Positions 1 to 5,630 of a stretch of 7,280 nucleotides of DNA are shown piece by piece (within the stretch, counting starts at the first letter, position 1; each line of letters starts with the position of its first letter). The notes under the pieces were generated by a model that worked only from the letters and a program-made list of their open reading frames with translations, had not been told where the DNA came from and did not search any database. The stretch covers positions 1 to 7,280 of the forward strand of contig CAYTAG010000178.1 in NCBI GenBank assembly GCA_964435625.1, given 5' to 3'. The DNA comes from PXRE01 sp964435625. GTDB lineage: Archaea > Halobacteriota > Halobacteria > Halobacteriales > PXRE01. A program made the position numbers and the translations under genes.

Positions 1-1
1 G

Positions 2-397
2 CGGTTCGCCCGCGTCGTCCGCGGTGCCGCGCTGAAGGTGCTCGAGGACGAGTACGTCGACGCCACCGTCGCGCTCGGCGCCGGCGACGCCAGGGTGCTG
101 GCCAGACACATCGTCCCGAACACGCTCGCGCCGATCACCGTCCAGTCGACGCTGAACTTCGGGCTGGCCATCATCGACCTCGCGGCGCTGACGTTCCTCG
201 GGTTCGGCGCCGAGGCCGGCACGCCCACCTGGGGCACCATGCTCAGCGAGGGCGTCGACAAGGGGCTGCTGTCCGGCTACTGGTGGTGGCCCTTCTTCCC
301 CGGGCTGTTCCTGGCAGTGACGGTGCTGGGGTTCAACCTGCTGGGCGACGGCATGCGCGACGCGCTGGATCCGCGGATGCGCGAAGCCGTCGACTGA
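2..397 (+). CDS. ABC transporter permease, DppC/OppC type (3' part only)
   Basis: This is the C-terminal part of an inner-membrane permease subunit of a dipeptide/oligopeptide/nickel-type ABC importer. The reading frame is open from base 2, so the true start lies left of the window; the GTG at 38 is internal. The visible part begins with the family's cytoplasmic EAA-loop region: ARVVRGAALKVLEDEYV, then ALGAGDARVLARHIVPN, which contacts the ATPase subunits. It continues with FLGFGAEAGTPTWGTMLSEG, a stretch typical of DppC-like permeases, then a hydrophobic segment starting WWWPFFPGLFLAVTVLGFNLLGDGMRDALDPR, the usual ending of this family. The other subunits (second permease, ATPases, binding protein) would be expected to the left. 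The family is clear; the substrate cannot be told. The stop overlaps the next start as TGATG. Confidence 0.93.
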   Translation, partial: RFARVVRGAALKVLEDEYVDATVALGAGDARVLARHIVPNTLAPITVQSTLNFGLAIIDLAALTFLGFGAEAGTPTWGTMLSEGVDKGLLSGYWWWPFFPGLFLAVTVLGFNLLGDGMRDALDPRMREAVD

Positions 398-744
398 TGG
401 TCCGGGACGTGCTCCGCTCCCGTGCCCGGCTGGTCGGACGCGCCGCCGGCGTCGGCCTCGTCGTCGGCGTCGTGGCCCTGGCCGTGGGCGCCGTCTGGGT
501 CGGCGAGGTGACCGCCGCCAGCAGCACCGTGTTCGCGCTCGGGTCGCTGGCGTTCGGCCTCGGCCTGCTCGGCTGGTCGGGGTCGGTCCTGGCCGGCGGC
601 AGCGTCGAGACGATGCAACGGCACCTGGACACCGACACCGACTGGACCGAGGCCGACTCCCGGCGCGCGATGGCCCGCATCGGCGGGTTCGGCGCCGGGT
701 GGATGGTCGGCGCCTCGCTGGCCGCGGCGCTGCTCGGCGCCTGA
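397..744 (+). CDS. Small three-span membrane protein, unknown function
   Basis: A 115-residue hydrophobic protein that I do not recognise. Its ATG (397-399) shares the A with the stop of the upstream permease (TGATG), so the two are probably translationally coupled; longer in-frame starts inside the permease gene (from 283) are less likely. Predicted membrane segments are at about residues 15-36, 44-67 and 94-114. Between the second and third lies a hydrophilic loop of about 26 residues, starting ETMQRHLDTDTDWTEADS, with alternating acidic and arginine residues. The N-terminus (MVRDVLRSRARLVGR) is positively charged and is probably cytoplasmic by the positive-inside rule. Location after the permease suggests co-transcription with the transporter, but a role in transport is only a guess. 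Codon use matches the neighbours. Confidence 0.75.
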   Translation: MVRDVLRSRARLVGRAAGVGLVVGVVALAVGAVWVGEVTAASSTVFALGSLAFGLGLLGWSGSVLAGGSVETMQRHLDTDTDWTEADSRRAMARIGGFGAGWMVGASLAAALLGA

Positions 745-756
745 CTCACCGCACGG

Positions 757-1653
757 ATGACGAACACCGACCTCTCGAACCACGTCGTCCTGGTGACGGG
801 CGGCACGGACGGCATCGGACGGGCAGCCGCCGTTCGACTGGCCGAACGGGACGCGACGGTCGTGGTCACGGGGCGGGACGAGCGCAAGGCCGGGCAAGTG
901 CGGGAGGCGCTGACCGCTTCGGCGGGCGACGGCGAGGTGTTGCTGGCGGACCTCGCCGATCCCGGCGAGGTCCGCGGCCTCGCGCGGACGGTCCGGGATC
1001 GGTACGACCGACTCGACGTCCTCGTGAACAACGCCGGGACCTGGCAGGATCGGCGTCGACTCGCGGACGGGTGGGGCGACGAGGTGGAGTACACGGTCGC
1101 CGTCAACCACCTGGCGCCGTTCCTGCTGACGAACTGCCTAGTGCCGCTGTTGGAAGCCAGCGCACCCGCCAGGGTGGTGACCGTCTCCTCCGAACTGCAT
1201 CGCCGGGGGGAAATCGACCTCGAAACGTTCGCGTCCCGGCCCGACTTCGACGGCCAGGGGACCTACGCCGACTCCAAACTGGCGAACGTCCTGTTCACCG
1301 CCGAACTGGCCGACCGGCTGGCAGGCACCGGCGTCACCGCCAACGCGCTCCATCCGGGGGCCATCCCGGCGACGTCGCTGTCGCGGGACACGAGCGGCCT
1401 CTCGTCGGTGGTCTGGTCGCTCATGCGGTGGCTCCCGTTCACCGACGGGATCGACGACGGCGCGGAGGCCATCGAGTACGTCGCGACGGCACCGGAACTG
1501 GAGGACGTCACCGGCGAGTACTTCCACCAGCGCGAGCGGCGTCGGCCGGCATCGGTCGTCGAGAACCGGGAGTTACGAGCAGCACTGTGGGAGCACAGCG
1601 CGGACCTCGCGGGGATTTCCCCGGAGGTCCCCGACGTAGATCCCCTGGCCTAG
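757..1653 (+). CDS. Short-chain dehydrogenase/reductase (retinol dehydrogenase/WWOX-like subgroup)
   Basis: A 298-residue NAD(P)-dependent oxidoreductase of the classical SDR superfamily with a Rossmann fold. The cofactor motif TGGTDGIG is at residues 14-21, followed by a second strand ending VVVTGRDERK, where Arg40 favours NADP(H). NNAG is at 91-94 and VTVSSEL at 141-147 carries the catalytic serine. Tyr170 and Lys174 form the YxxxK pair in GTYADSKLANVLF, and HPG is at 199-201. The SKLANVLF wording and the overall length match the retinol-dehydrogenase-like branch that is common in haloarchaea. The substrate is unknown. It starts 12 bases after the upstream stop, with neither a Shine-Dalgarno site nor a TATA-like element at the leaderless distance, so it may be co-transcribed with the preceding genes. 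Its stop overlaps that of the convergent dihydroorotase gene. Confidence 0.93.
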   Translation: MTNTDLSNHVVLVTGGTDGIGRAAAVRLAERDATVVVTGRDERKAGQVREALTASAGDGEVLLADLADPGEVRGLARTVRDRYDRLDVLVNNAGTWQDRRRLADGWGDEVEYTVAVNHLAPFLLTNCLVPLLEASAPARVVTVSSELHRRGEIDLETFASRPDFDGQGTYADSKLANVLFTAELADRLAGTGVTANALHPGAIPATSLSRDTSGLSSVVWSLMRWLPFTDGIDDGAEAIEYVATAPELEDVTGEYFHQRERRRPASVVENRELRAALWEHSADLAGISPEVPDVDPLA

Positions 1654-2921
1654 CACCGGACGTTCCGGCCGACCGCGGGCCCGAACCGCTCGCCGTCGCG
1701 CTCGTAGACGACCTCGCCACGGACCGTCGTCAACTCCGGGAAGACGCCCGTCCGGCCCTCGAACGGCGTCCACCCGCACTTCGAGTGGAGTCGTTCGCCG
1801 CGGATCTCCCTGGTGGCGTCGGGATCGACGAGGACGAGGTCGGCGTCGTAGCCGACCGCGACGCGACCTTTCCGGAGAAGGTCGAAGGCCCGGGCCGGGT
1901 TCCGGGCGGTCACGTCCCGGACGCGTTCGTAGTCGAGTCGGCCCTTGCGGGCCTGCTCCAGCAGCAGCGGCACCATCGTCTCGACGCCCGGAACGCCGCT
2001 CGGGGCGTCCCAGACGCTCCCGTCCTTCTCCTCGCGGGTGTGCGGCGCATGGTCGGTGGCGACGACGTCGACCGTACCGTCCGCGAGCAGTTCGAACAGT
2101 TCACGGCGGCGCGACTCCTCGCGCAACGGCGGATTCATCCGGCCGAAGGTCCCCAGATCGGCCAGGTCCTCGCGGGACAGCAGTAGGTGGTGAGGCGTCA
2201 CCTCGCAGGTCGCACCCACCGCGGCGGCCGTCCGGACGCCGCCGGGCGTGCTGGTGTGGGCGACGTGGAGGTCGGCACCGGTCTCGTCGGCGACCTCGCA
2301 GGCCCGCTCGACCGCGGCCACCTCGGCCTCGGGTGTGCGGTAGGCGCTCCAGGCGTCGGGGTCGGAACGGTCGGTCGTCGACTCGTCGAACAGGTCGGCG
2401 TCCTCGGCGTGGACGGTTACGACGACGTCCTCGGCGGCGGCGCGCTCGCAGGCCGCCCGGAACAGCGATTCGTCGATGCCCATGTCGCCGGTCGAGTCCG
2501 CCAGGAACACCTCCCCGAGCGCGAACAGCGGCCGCTCGAACAGCGAATCGGGGTCCCAGCCGGACGTGACGCCGCCGTTCAGTCCGTAGTCGACCAGCGA
2601 TTCGCGGGCGAGCGCGGCTTTCTCGTCGAACGCCCGGCCGGTAACCGTCGGCGAATCAGTGTTCGGCTGGTCGACGACGGTCGTCACGCCGCCGGCGGCG
2701 GCGCTACGGCTGCCGGTCGTCCAGGTCTCCTTGTGGCCGAATCCCGGCTGGCGGAAGTGGACGTGAACGTCGACGGCACCCGGGAGGAGGAGGTTGCCGG
2801 CGGCGTCGACGACCTCGGCGTCGCCGGGCGACAGGTGGGATTCGACCGCAGCGATCCGGTCGCCCTCGACGCGGACGTCGACCTGTCTACCGTCCGCCAG
2901 GGTCGCGTCCCTGAAGAGCAC
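1650..2921 (-). CDS. pyrC: Dihydroorotase (class I), pyrimidine biosynthesis
   Basis: A 423-residue amidohydrolase that interconverts N-carbamoyl-aspartate and dihydroorotate in cytoplasmic de novo UMP synthesis. Signature features: DVHVHFRQPG at residues 51-60, with metal ligands His53 and His55 and substrate-binding Arg57; the TTG/SAAAGGVTT segment; QPNTDS around Asn87; VHAED with His171; HVAHTSTPGG with His222; and ATDHAPHTREEK with Asp290 and His291. All four metal-binding histidines and the catalytic aspartate are present. Asp142 in FLADSTGDMG may be the bridging acidic ligand used by class I enzymes instead of a carboxylated lysine (inference). The length is normal for class I. The GTG start (2919-2921) gives MLFRDATLADG, the usual N-terminus, and lies 27 bases from a TATA-like element, so the mRNA is probably leaderless. 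Confidence 0.96.
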   Translation of the reverse strand: MLFRDATLADGRQVDVRVEGDRIAAVESHLSPGDAEVVDAAGNLLLPGAVDVHVHFRQPGFGHKETWTTGSRSAAAGGVTTVVDQPNTDSPTVTGRAFDEKAALARESLVDYGLNGGVTSGWDPDSLFERPLFALGEVFLADSTGDMGIDESLFRAACERAAAEDVVVTVHAEDADLFDESTTDRSDPDAWSAYRTPEAEVAAVERACEVADETGADLHVAHTSTPGGVRTAAAVGATCEVTPHHLLLSREDLADLGTFGRMNPPLREESRRRELFELLADGTVDVVATDHAPHTREEKDGSVWDAPSGVPGVETMVPLLLEQARKGRLDYERVRDVTARNPARAFDLLRKGRVAVGYDADLVLVDPDATREIRGERLHSKCGWTPFEGRTGVFPELTTVRGEVVYERDGERFGPAVGRNVRC

Positions 2922-2945
2922 GTCCGCGCCTCGGACGGCCGTGGC

Positions 2946-2959
2946 CCTAAGTGTCCCGG
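2946..2959 (-). promoter_or_regulatory. Predicted promoter of pyrC (BRE/TATA-like, leaderless)
   Basis: On the minus strand the sequence reads CCGGGACACTTAGG. The TTA lies 27-29 bases upstream of the first base of the pyrC GTG, the distance expected when transcription starts at or next to the start codon, as is common in haloarchaea. Twelve bases (2948-2959, CCGGGACACTTA on the minus strand) recur exactly at 6446-6457, at the same distance from another start codon. Confidence 0.6.
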
Positions 2960-3014
2960 TCGCCGGTGGCTCCCCGGGTCGACACCGCGGTGGGCACCTC
3001 GGGTGGGCGAACGG

Positions 3015-3047
3015 ACGGCGCGTGGTCGCCGCGCGACGGCGCGCCGT
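3015..3047. other. Strong GC-rich hairpin in the lipoate gene-pyrC gap
   Basis: ACGGCGCG (3015-3022) is a perfect inverted repeat of CGCGCCGT (3040-3047). Inside it, GTCG (3025-3028) pairs with CGAC (3034-3037) around a 5-base loop. The two stems are separated by a 2x2 internal loop with one possible T-G wobble. It sits roughly midway between the stop of the lipoate-family gene and the promoter of pyrC, outside any credible gene. It is not followed by a T tract on either strand, so it is not a classic terminator; a structural or protein-binding role is possible. GC-rich DNA also makes such hairpins by chance. Confidence 0.35.
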
Positions 3048-3112
3048 ACTCCCGCCTCGACCGGTCGCGCGGCCGTCCTCAGATCACGGCGACGCTGGTC
3101 GCGGCTTCGGCC

Positions 3113-3117
3113 AAAAA
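3113..3117 (-). terminator. T-tract terminator candidate after the lipoate-family gene
   Basis: On the minus strand a run of five T's (GGGTTTTTGG) begins 7 bases after the TAG stop of the lipoate-family gene. Archaeal RNA polymerase terminates at T-rich non-template tracts, and T5 is rare in this GC-rich window. This suggests the lipoate gene and pyrC are separate transcription units, which agrees with pyrC having its own promoter. Confidence 0.5.
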
Positions 3118-3124
3118 CCCTCGG

Positions 3125-3805
3125 CTACTCGTCGACCCGTCGCACCTCGTGCTCGGCGTCGTCGACCAGCATCGATTCGAGGACCTCGATCACCATCTCG
3201 GGGTCGGCCCGGCCGCCCGCCCGTTCGACGCTGCCGACCGATCCCGGGTCGAACGGGGCACCGAGAGCGTCGTAGACCGGGTCGAGTACGTCCGCGATCT
3301 CCTCGTGAGCGTCGACGATCAGGATGCCCGCGACGACTGCGGCGTCCGCCTGGACGCGCTGGGCGATCCCGACCACCTTTCCCCGGTAGGACAGCGAGCG
3401 CTGGCCGGGGCAGAACGACCCGTCCGGTTCGCCGCGCTGGGCGGGAACGCCCAGACGCCACAGCGCCCGCTGGACGGTCCTGGCGGTCGCCTCGTATCGC
3501 TCGTCCAGTCCCTGCCGGTAGTCCTCGACCGGGACGGCGCGGGCGAACGCGACCGTCGTCCCCGTGTAGGCCACCGCGCGGCCGCCGACCGACCGCTCGG
3601 CCGGGGGGAAGCCGTGCTCGCGGGCGGTCTCGCGGGCGCGCTCGTAGCCGTCGGCGCGGACGTCCCGCCGGCCGAACGCGACCTGGCGGTGGGGCCGCCA
3701 GACCCGGACGGCCGGTTCGCCCGTTTCGCCGACCGTCGCGAGCAGGTCGGCGCTCACCTGCCGATCCGCGTCGACGTCCTCCGCCCGACCCCGCAACACG
3801 CGCAT
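3125..3805 (-). CDS. Lipoate-protein ligase A / octanoyltransferase (LipM-like) family protein
   Basis: A 226-residue member of the biotin/lipoate-attachment fold (BPL_LplA_LipB), which transfers lipoyl or octanoyl groups onto E2 or GcvH domains of 2-oxoacid dehydrogenase complexes or the glycine cleavage system. Evidence: RVWRPHRQVAFGRRDVR (34-50) fits the family's early strand; the ligand-binding motif appears as RSVGGRAVAY (71-80); and GKVVGIAQR (142-150) contains Lys143, the conserved acyl-binding lysine. Two deviations are notable. The usual GGGAVxHD is GGRAVAYT, lacking the histidine. A cysteine, Cys132, lies 11 residues before the lysine, near where LipM-type octanoyltransferases carry their catalytic cysteine. 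The protein lacks the C-terminal domain of E. coli LplA, as archaeal LplA does. Start ATG 3803-3805 is supported by a TAAG element 25-28 bases upstream. Ligase versus octanoyltransferase is unresolved. Confidence 0.85.
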   Translation of the reverse strand: MRVLRGRAEDVDADRQVSADLLATVGETGEPAVRVWRPHRQVAFGRRDVRADGYERARETAREHGFPPAERSVGGRAVAYTGTTVAFARAVPVEDYRQGLDERYEATARTVQRALWRLGVPAQRGEPDGSFCPGQRSLSYRGKVVGIAQRVQADAAVVAGILIVDAHEEIADVLDPVYDALGAPFDPGSVGSVERAGGRADPEMVIEVLESMLVDDAEHEVRRVDE

Positions 3806-3828
3806 GGTCGTCGGTCCGGGCCGGACGG

Positions 3829-3834
3829 TCTTAC
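3829..3834 (-). promoter_or_regulatory. Possible leaderless promoter of the lipoate-family gene
   Basis: On the minus strand the sequence is GGTAAG, with TAAG 25-28 bases upstream of the ATG at 3805. Position and sequence resemble the TTAAG/TTAGG elements before the other minus-strand genes here. The match to a haloarchaeal TATA box is weak, and it rests mainly on spacing. Confidence 0.35.
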
Positions 3835-3853
3835 CTCTGGCCGTTGGCGGTCG

Positions 3854-4111
3854 TCAGATGTGGCAGTAGTCCTCGCAGACGCAGTTGTCACACGGGTTGT
3901 TCCCGCAGTCCTCACAGCAGTACTCGTGGCAGTGATCCTGGATCTCGACCTCGCGGTCGACCTCCGAGAGCGGCGTGATGGCCTGCTGGCCGCCCTCCTG
4001 GGTCACCAGATACAGTTCGTCGTCGCCCCCGGACGCCGAAGCGACCGAGGCCGCACCGGTAACGATTGCGCCTGCCGTTGCCACCTTCCCGAGTACGTCA
4101 CGACGTTGCAT
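3854..4111 (-). CDS. Small Tat-exported protein with cysteine-rich tail, unknown function
   Basis: An 85-residue protein starting MQRRDVLGKVATAGAIV, which looks like a twin-arginine signal: RRDVLGK followed by a hydrophobic alanine/glycine/valine stretch to about residue 26. The mature part begins near SGGDDELYLV. The last 26 residues hold eight cysteines (61, 65, 66, 69, 74, 77, 79, 83) and three histidines (60, 62, 84), including two CxxC pairs (CEDC and CDNC). I know no family with this pattern; metal binding or disulfide bonding is an inference. Tat export of a prefolded protein would fit a metal-loaded domain. ATG 4109-4111 is preferred over an in-frame GTG at 4130-4132, because it puts the twin arginine at residues 3-4 and has a TTTGTTAG element 23-30 bases upstream. 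It is transcribed alone, divergent from the M23-like gene. Confidence 0.75.
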   Translation of the reverse strand: MQRRDVLGKVATAGAIVTGAASVASASGGDDELYLVTQEGGQQAITPLSEVDREVEIQDHCHEYCCEDCGNNPCDNCVCEDYCHI

Positions 4112-4133
4112 GGCACTCGATAGTCGTCCCACG

Positions 4134-4192
4134 CTAACAAATGTGTTTCCATAACTATAGAAACTAAATTATCCTTATACCCTATGAATTAG
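4134..4192. promoter_or_regulatory. AT-rich divergent promoter region
   Basis: About 60 bases are strikingly AT-rich compared with everything around them. On the minus strand, TTTGTTAG (4134-4141) is placed for leaderless transcription of the cysteine-rich gene, and GGTATAAGGATAA (4169-4181) is a second TATA-like site further upstream. On the plus strand, CTTATA around 4173-4178 could drive the M23-like gene with a leader of about 80 bases. The rest of the gap (4193-4283) is GC-rich and shows no gene, tRNA or clear motif. Which site is used cannot be decided from sequence. Confidence 0.5.
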
Positions 4193-4283
4193 ACGAGTTC
4201 CATCGACGTCACGGAACGAGCAGGTACGCGGACTCGCCGCGGTCCCGACAAGGGGAAGGCGGGGCGGGTCCAAACCGGCGGCG

Positions 4284-5126
4284 ATGCCCGTCCGGTTGCC
4301 GCGTGCCGTCCTAGACCGCTACGAGCGACTGTCGCTGTACAACTCGCCGTACCCCGCCCACGACCAGGGGTGCGCGATAGACCTCTACCCCGCCGCGGGG
4401 GCGCCGAGTCCGGTCGGCGGCGAGGTGCTGGAGACCCGGACCGTGCGGGCGCCCTCGAAACCGTACGCGGTCGAGCACGACTACCTGATCCTGGTCGCGG
4501 TCGAGAAACCCGAGTCCGCCGCGGGGCTGGTAGCCCGCATCCTGCACGTCGACCCCGCCGTCGAGGCGGGCGACCGGATCGCCGTGGGCGACGAACTCGG
4601 CGACCTCGTGCGCTCGGGCTACTTCGCCCCCTGGGTCGGCAACCACGTCCACCTGGGCTTCCGGCCGCCGGACGCGAACCACCGCCGGGCGGCCGGTTCG
4701 TTGCCCGTCGCGGTCGGCGTCGACCCCGAGCCGGTGGCCTGGGACGGGACCGGGACGGTCGTCGACGTCGGGGACACGTACGCGCTGCTGGACGCGCCGG
4801 CCCACCCCGCGCCGGGCGAGCGGTGGGTCGGCGTCGCCGCCGAAACGGGCGACGGCCACGGCGTGCTCGACGGCGGCCTGCCGCACTACGACGGGGGCGG
4901 ACTGCTCGGATCGAGTGGGGACGGGGCCATTTCGCTGGTCGGATCGGCGGTCGGCACCGCGACCGGACGTGACGTCGAGTGGAACGATCCCACGGTGCTG
5001 GCGAACGGCCGGGCGATTACGGGGCTGTCGCTGTTTCTCGCCCGGGGGGAGTTCGGCGCGAAACTGATCCGTCCGGACGAGGCGTTCGCGGTCGGCGAGC
5101 GGGTCGAGGTGCGGATCGGTGAGTGA
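4284..5126 (+). CDS. Protein with M23/LytM-like (duplicated hybrid motif) domain, cytoplasmic
   Basis: A 280-residue protein of no family I can name firmly. Its first half resembles the M23/LytM metallopeptidase fold. HDQGCAIDLYPAAGAPSPVG (26-45) matches the pattern H...AIDf.p.GtPV with His26 and Asp33. ILHVDPAVEAGDRIAVGDEL (86-105) matches the strand and glycine turn where the fold has its H-x-d and vkaGd.V..G. GNHVHLGFRPP (119-129) gives the HxH motif, His121 and His123. His26, Asp33 and His123 could therefore bind zinc. The second half (about 150-280) is glycine/valine-rich, probably beta-structured, and unassigned. There is no signal peptide or membrane segment, so it is cytoplasmic as drawn, unlike most M23 enzymes. 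No Shine-Dalgarno site or well-placed TATA box precedes the ATG. Enzymatic activity is uncertain; a carbohydrate- or lipoyl-like binding role for the fold is also possible. Confidence 0.7.
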   Translation: MPVRLPRAVLDRYERLSLYNSPYPAHDQGCAIDLYPAAGAPSPVGGEVLETRTVRAPSKPYAVEHDYLILVAVEKPESAAGLVARILHVDPAVEAGDRIAVGDELGDLVRSGYFAPWVGNHVHLGFRPPDANHRRAAGSLPVAVGVDPEPVAWDGTGTVVDVGDTYALLDAPAHPAPGERWVGVAAETGDGHGVLDGGLPHYDGGGLLGSSGDGAISLVGSAVGTATGRDVEWNDPTVLANGRAITGLSLFLARGEFGAKLIRPDEAFAVGERVEVRIGE

Positions 5127-5150
5127 GCGGTCGGCCCGTCCCCCGGCGCC

Positions 5151-5157
5151 CTTTTCA
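5151..5157 (+). promoter_or_regulatory. Predicted leaderless promoter of the bifunctional-nuclease/hisE pair
   Basis: CTTTTCA lies 23-29 bases upstream of the ATG at 5180 in an otherwise GC-rich 53-base gap. Spacing fits leaderless transcription. The T4 run could instead, or also, help end transcription of the preceding M23-like gene. Confidence 0.45.
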
Positions 5158-5179
5158 GGGCGGGGACCGTGTGGCCGGT

Positions 5180-5629
5180 ATGGACGCCGACATCGAATCG
5201 ATCCTGGTCGCCCAGACCGAGGACGGCCCGGTTGGCGTGGCCGTCCTCGCGGTCGACGGCGCCGGGGACGTGTTGCCCATCTCCATCGGCATCGAGGCGG
5301 CCGCCGACATCGCCCGGGGGATGGACGCCGCGGACGCGGACCAGCCGCTGACCCACGACCTCATGCTCGACGTGGTCGAGGTGCTCGGCGGCCGCCTCGA
5401 CCGCGTCGTCGTCGCCTCCCTGGAGGGCGACAGCTACGGCGCGGCCGTCCACCTGGACACGCCGCGGGACCGGGCCGTCGTCGACGCCCGCCCCAGCGAC
5501 TCGCTGGCGCTGGCGACCCGGACCGGCGCGTCCATCGAGGTCGACGAGGGGGTCTTCGAGCGCGGCCGGCGCCCGCCGGAGGCGTTCGACGACCTCCGGG
5601 ACATCCGCGAGGTCGCCGCGGAGGCCTGA
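5180..5629 (+). CDS. Bifunctional nuclease family (BFN, DUF151) protein
   Basis: A 149-residue single-domain protein of the DUF151/BFN family. Plant members are reported to have DNase and RNase activity; the role of archaeal members is unclear. Family landmarks: LPISIGIEAAADIARGMDA at 32-50, the PLTHDLMLDVVEVLGG block at 56-71, an alternating strand region with YGAAVHLD (86-93), and the highly conserved DARPSDSLALATRTGASI at 102-119, close to the family's R-PSDALALA-R signature. The charged tail follows (FERGRRPPEAFDDLRDIREV). The ATG at 5180 is chosen because the protein then begins directly with the family's first strand (MDADIESILVAQ) and a promoter element sits at leaderless distance. The upstream in-frame start at 5123 would overlap the previous gene and add unrelated residues. 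It is separated from hisE by one base. Confidence 0.9.
   Translation: MDADIESILVAQTEDGPVGVAVLAVDGAGDVLPISIGIEAAADIARGMDAADADQPLTHDLMLDVVEVLGGRLDRVVVASLEGDSYGAAVHLDTPRDRAVVDARPSDSLALATRTGASIEVDEGVFERGRRPPEAFDDLRDIREVAAEA
5620..5624 (+). promoter_or_regulatory. Shine-Dalgarno site for hisE
   Basis: GGAGG ends 6 bases before the hisE ATG, inside the last codons of the upstream gene. It is the clearest Shine-Dalgarno site in the window. This fits hisE being an internal gene of an operon, whereas the other genes appear leaderless. Confidence 0.7.
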
Positions 5630-5630
5630 C

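Noticed and set aside
277..1110. Minus-strand frames opposite the permease, membrane protein and reductase genes
   Set aside because: Composition is typical of antisense of GC-rich codons; the plus-strand genes have intact family motifs.
2794..4123. Long plus-strand frames opposite the lipoate-family and cysteine-rich genes (362-394 residues)
   Set aside because: They are arginine/proline/serine-rich shadow frames of GC-rich DNA opposite clear genes, without family motifs.
4111..4132. GTG at 4130-4132 as the start of the cysteine-rich protein
   Set aside because: It would push the twin arginine seven residues further in and conflict with the TATA-like element placed for the ATG at 4111.
4193..4283. 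Possible tRNA or small structured RNA upstream of the M23-like gene
   Set aside because: No T-loop consensus, acceptor pairing or cloverleaf could be found; the sequence is simply GC-rich non-coding DNA.
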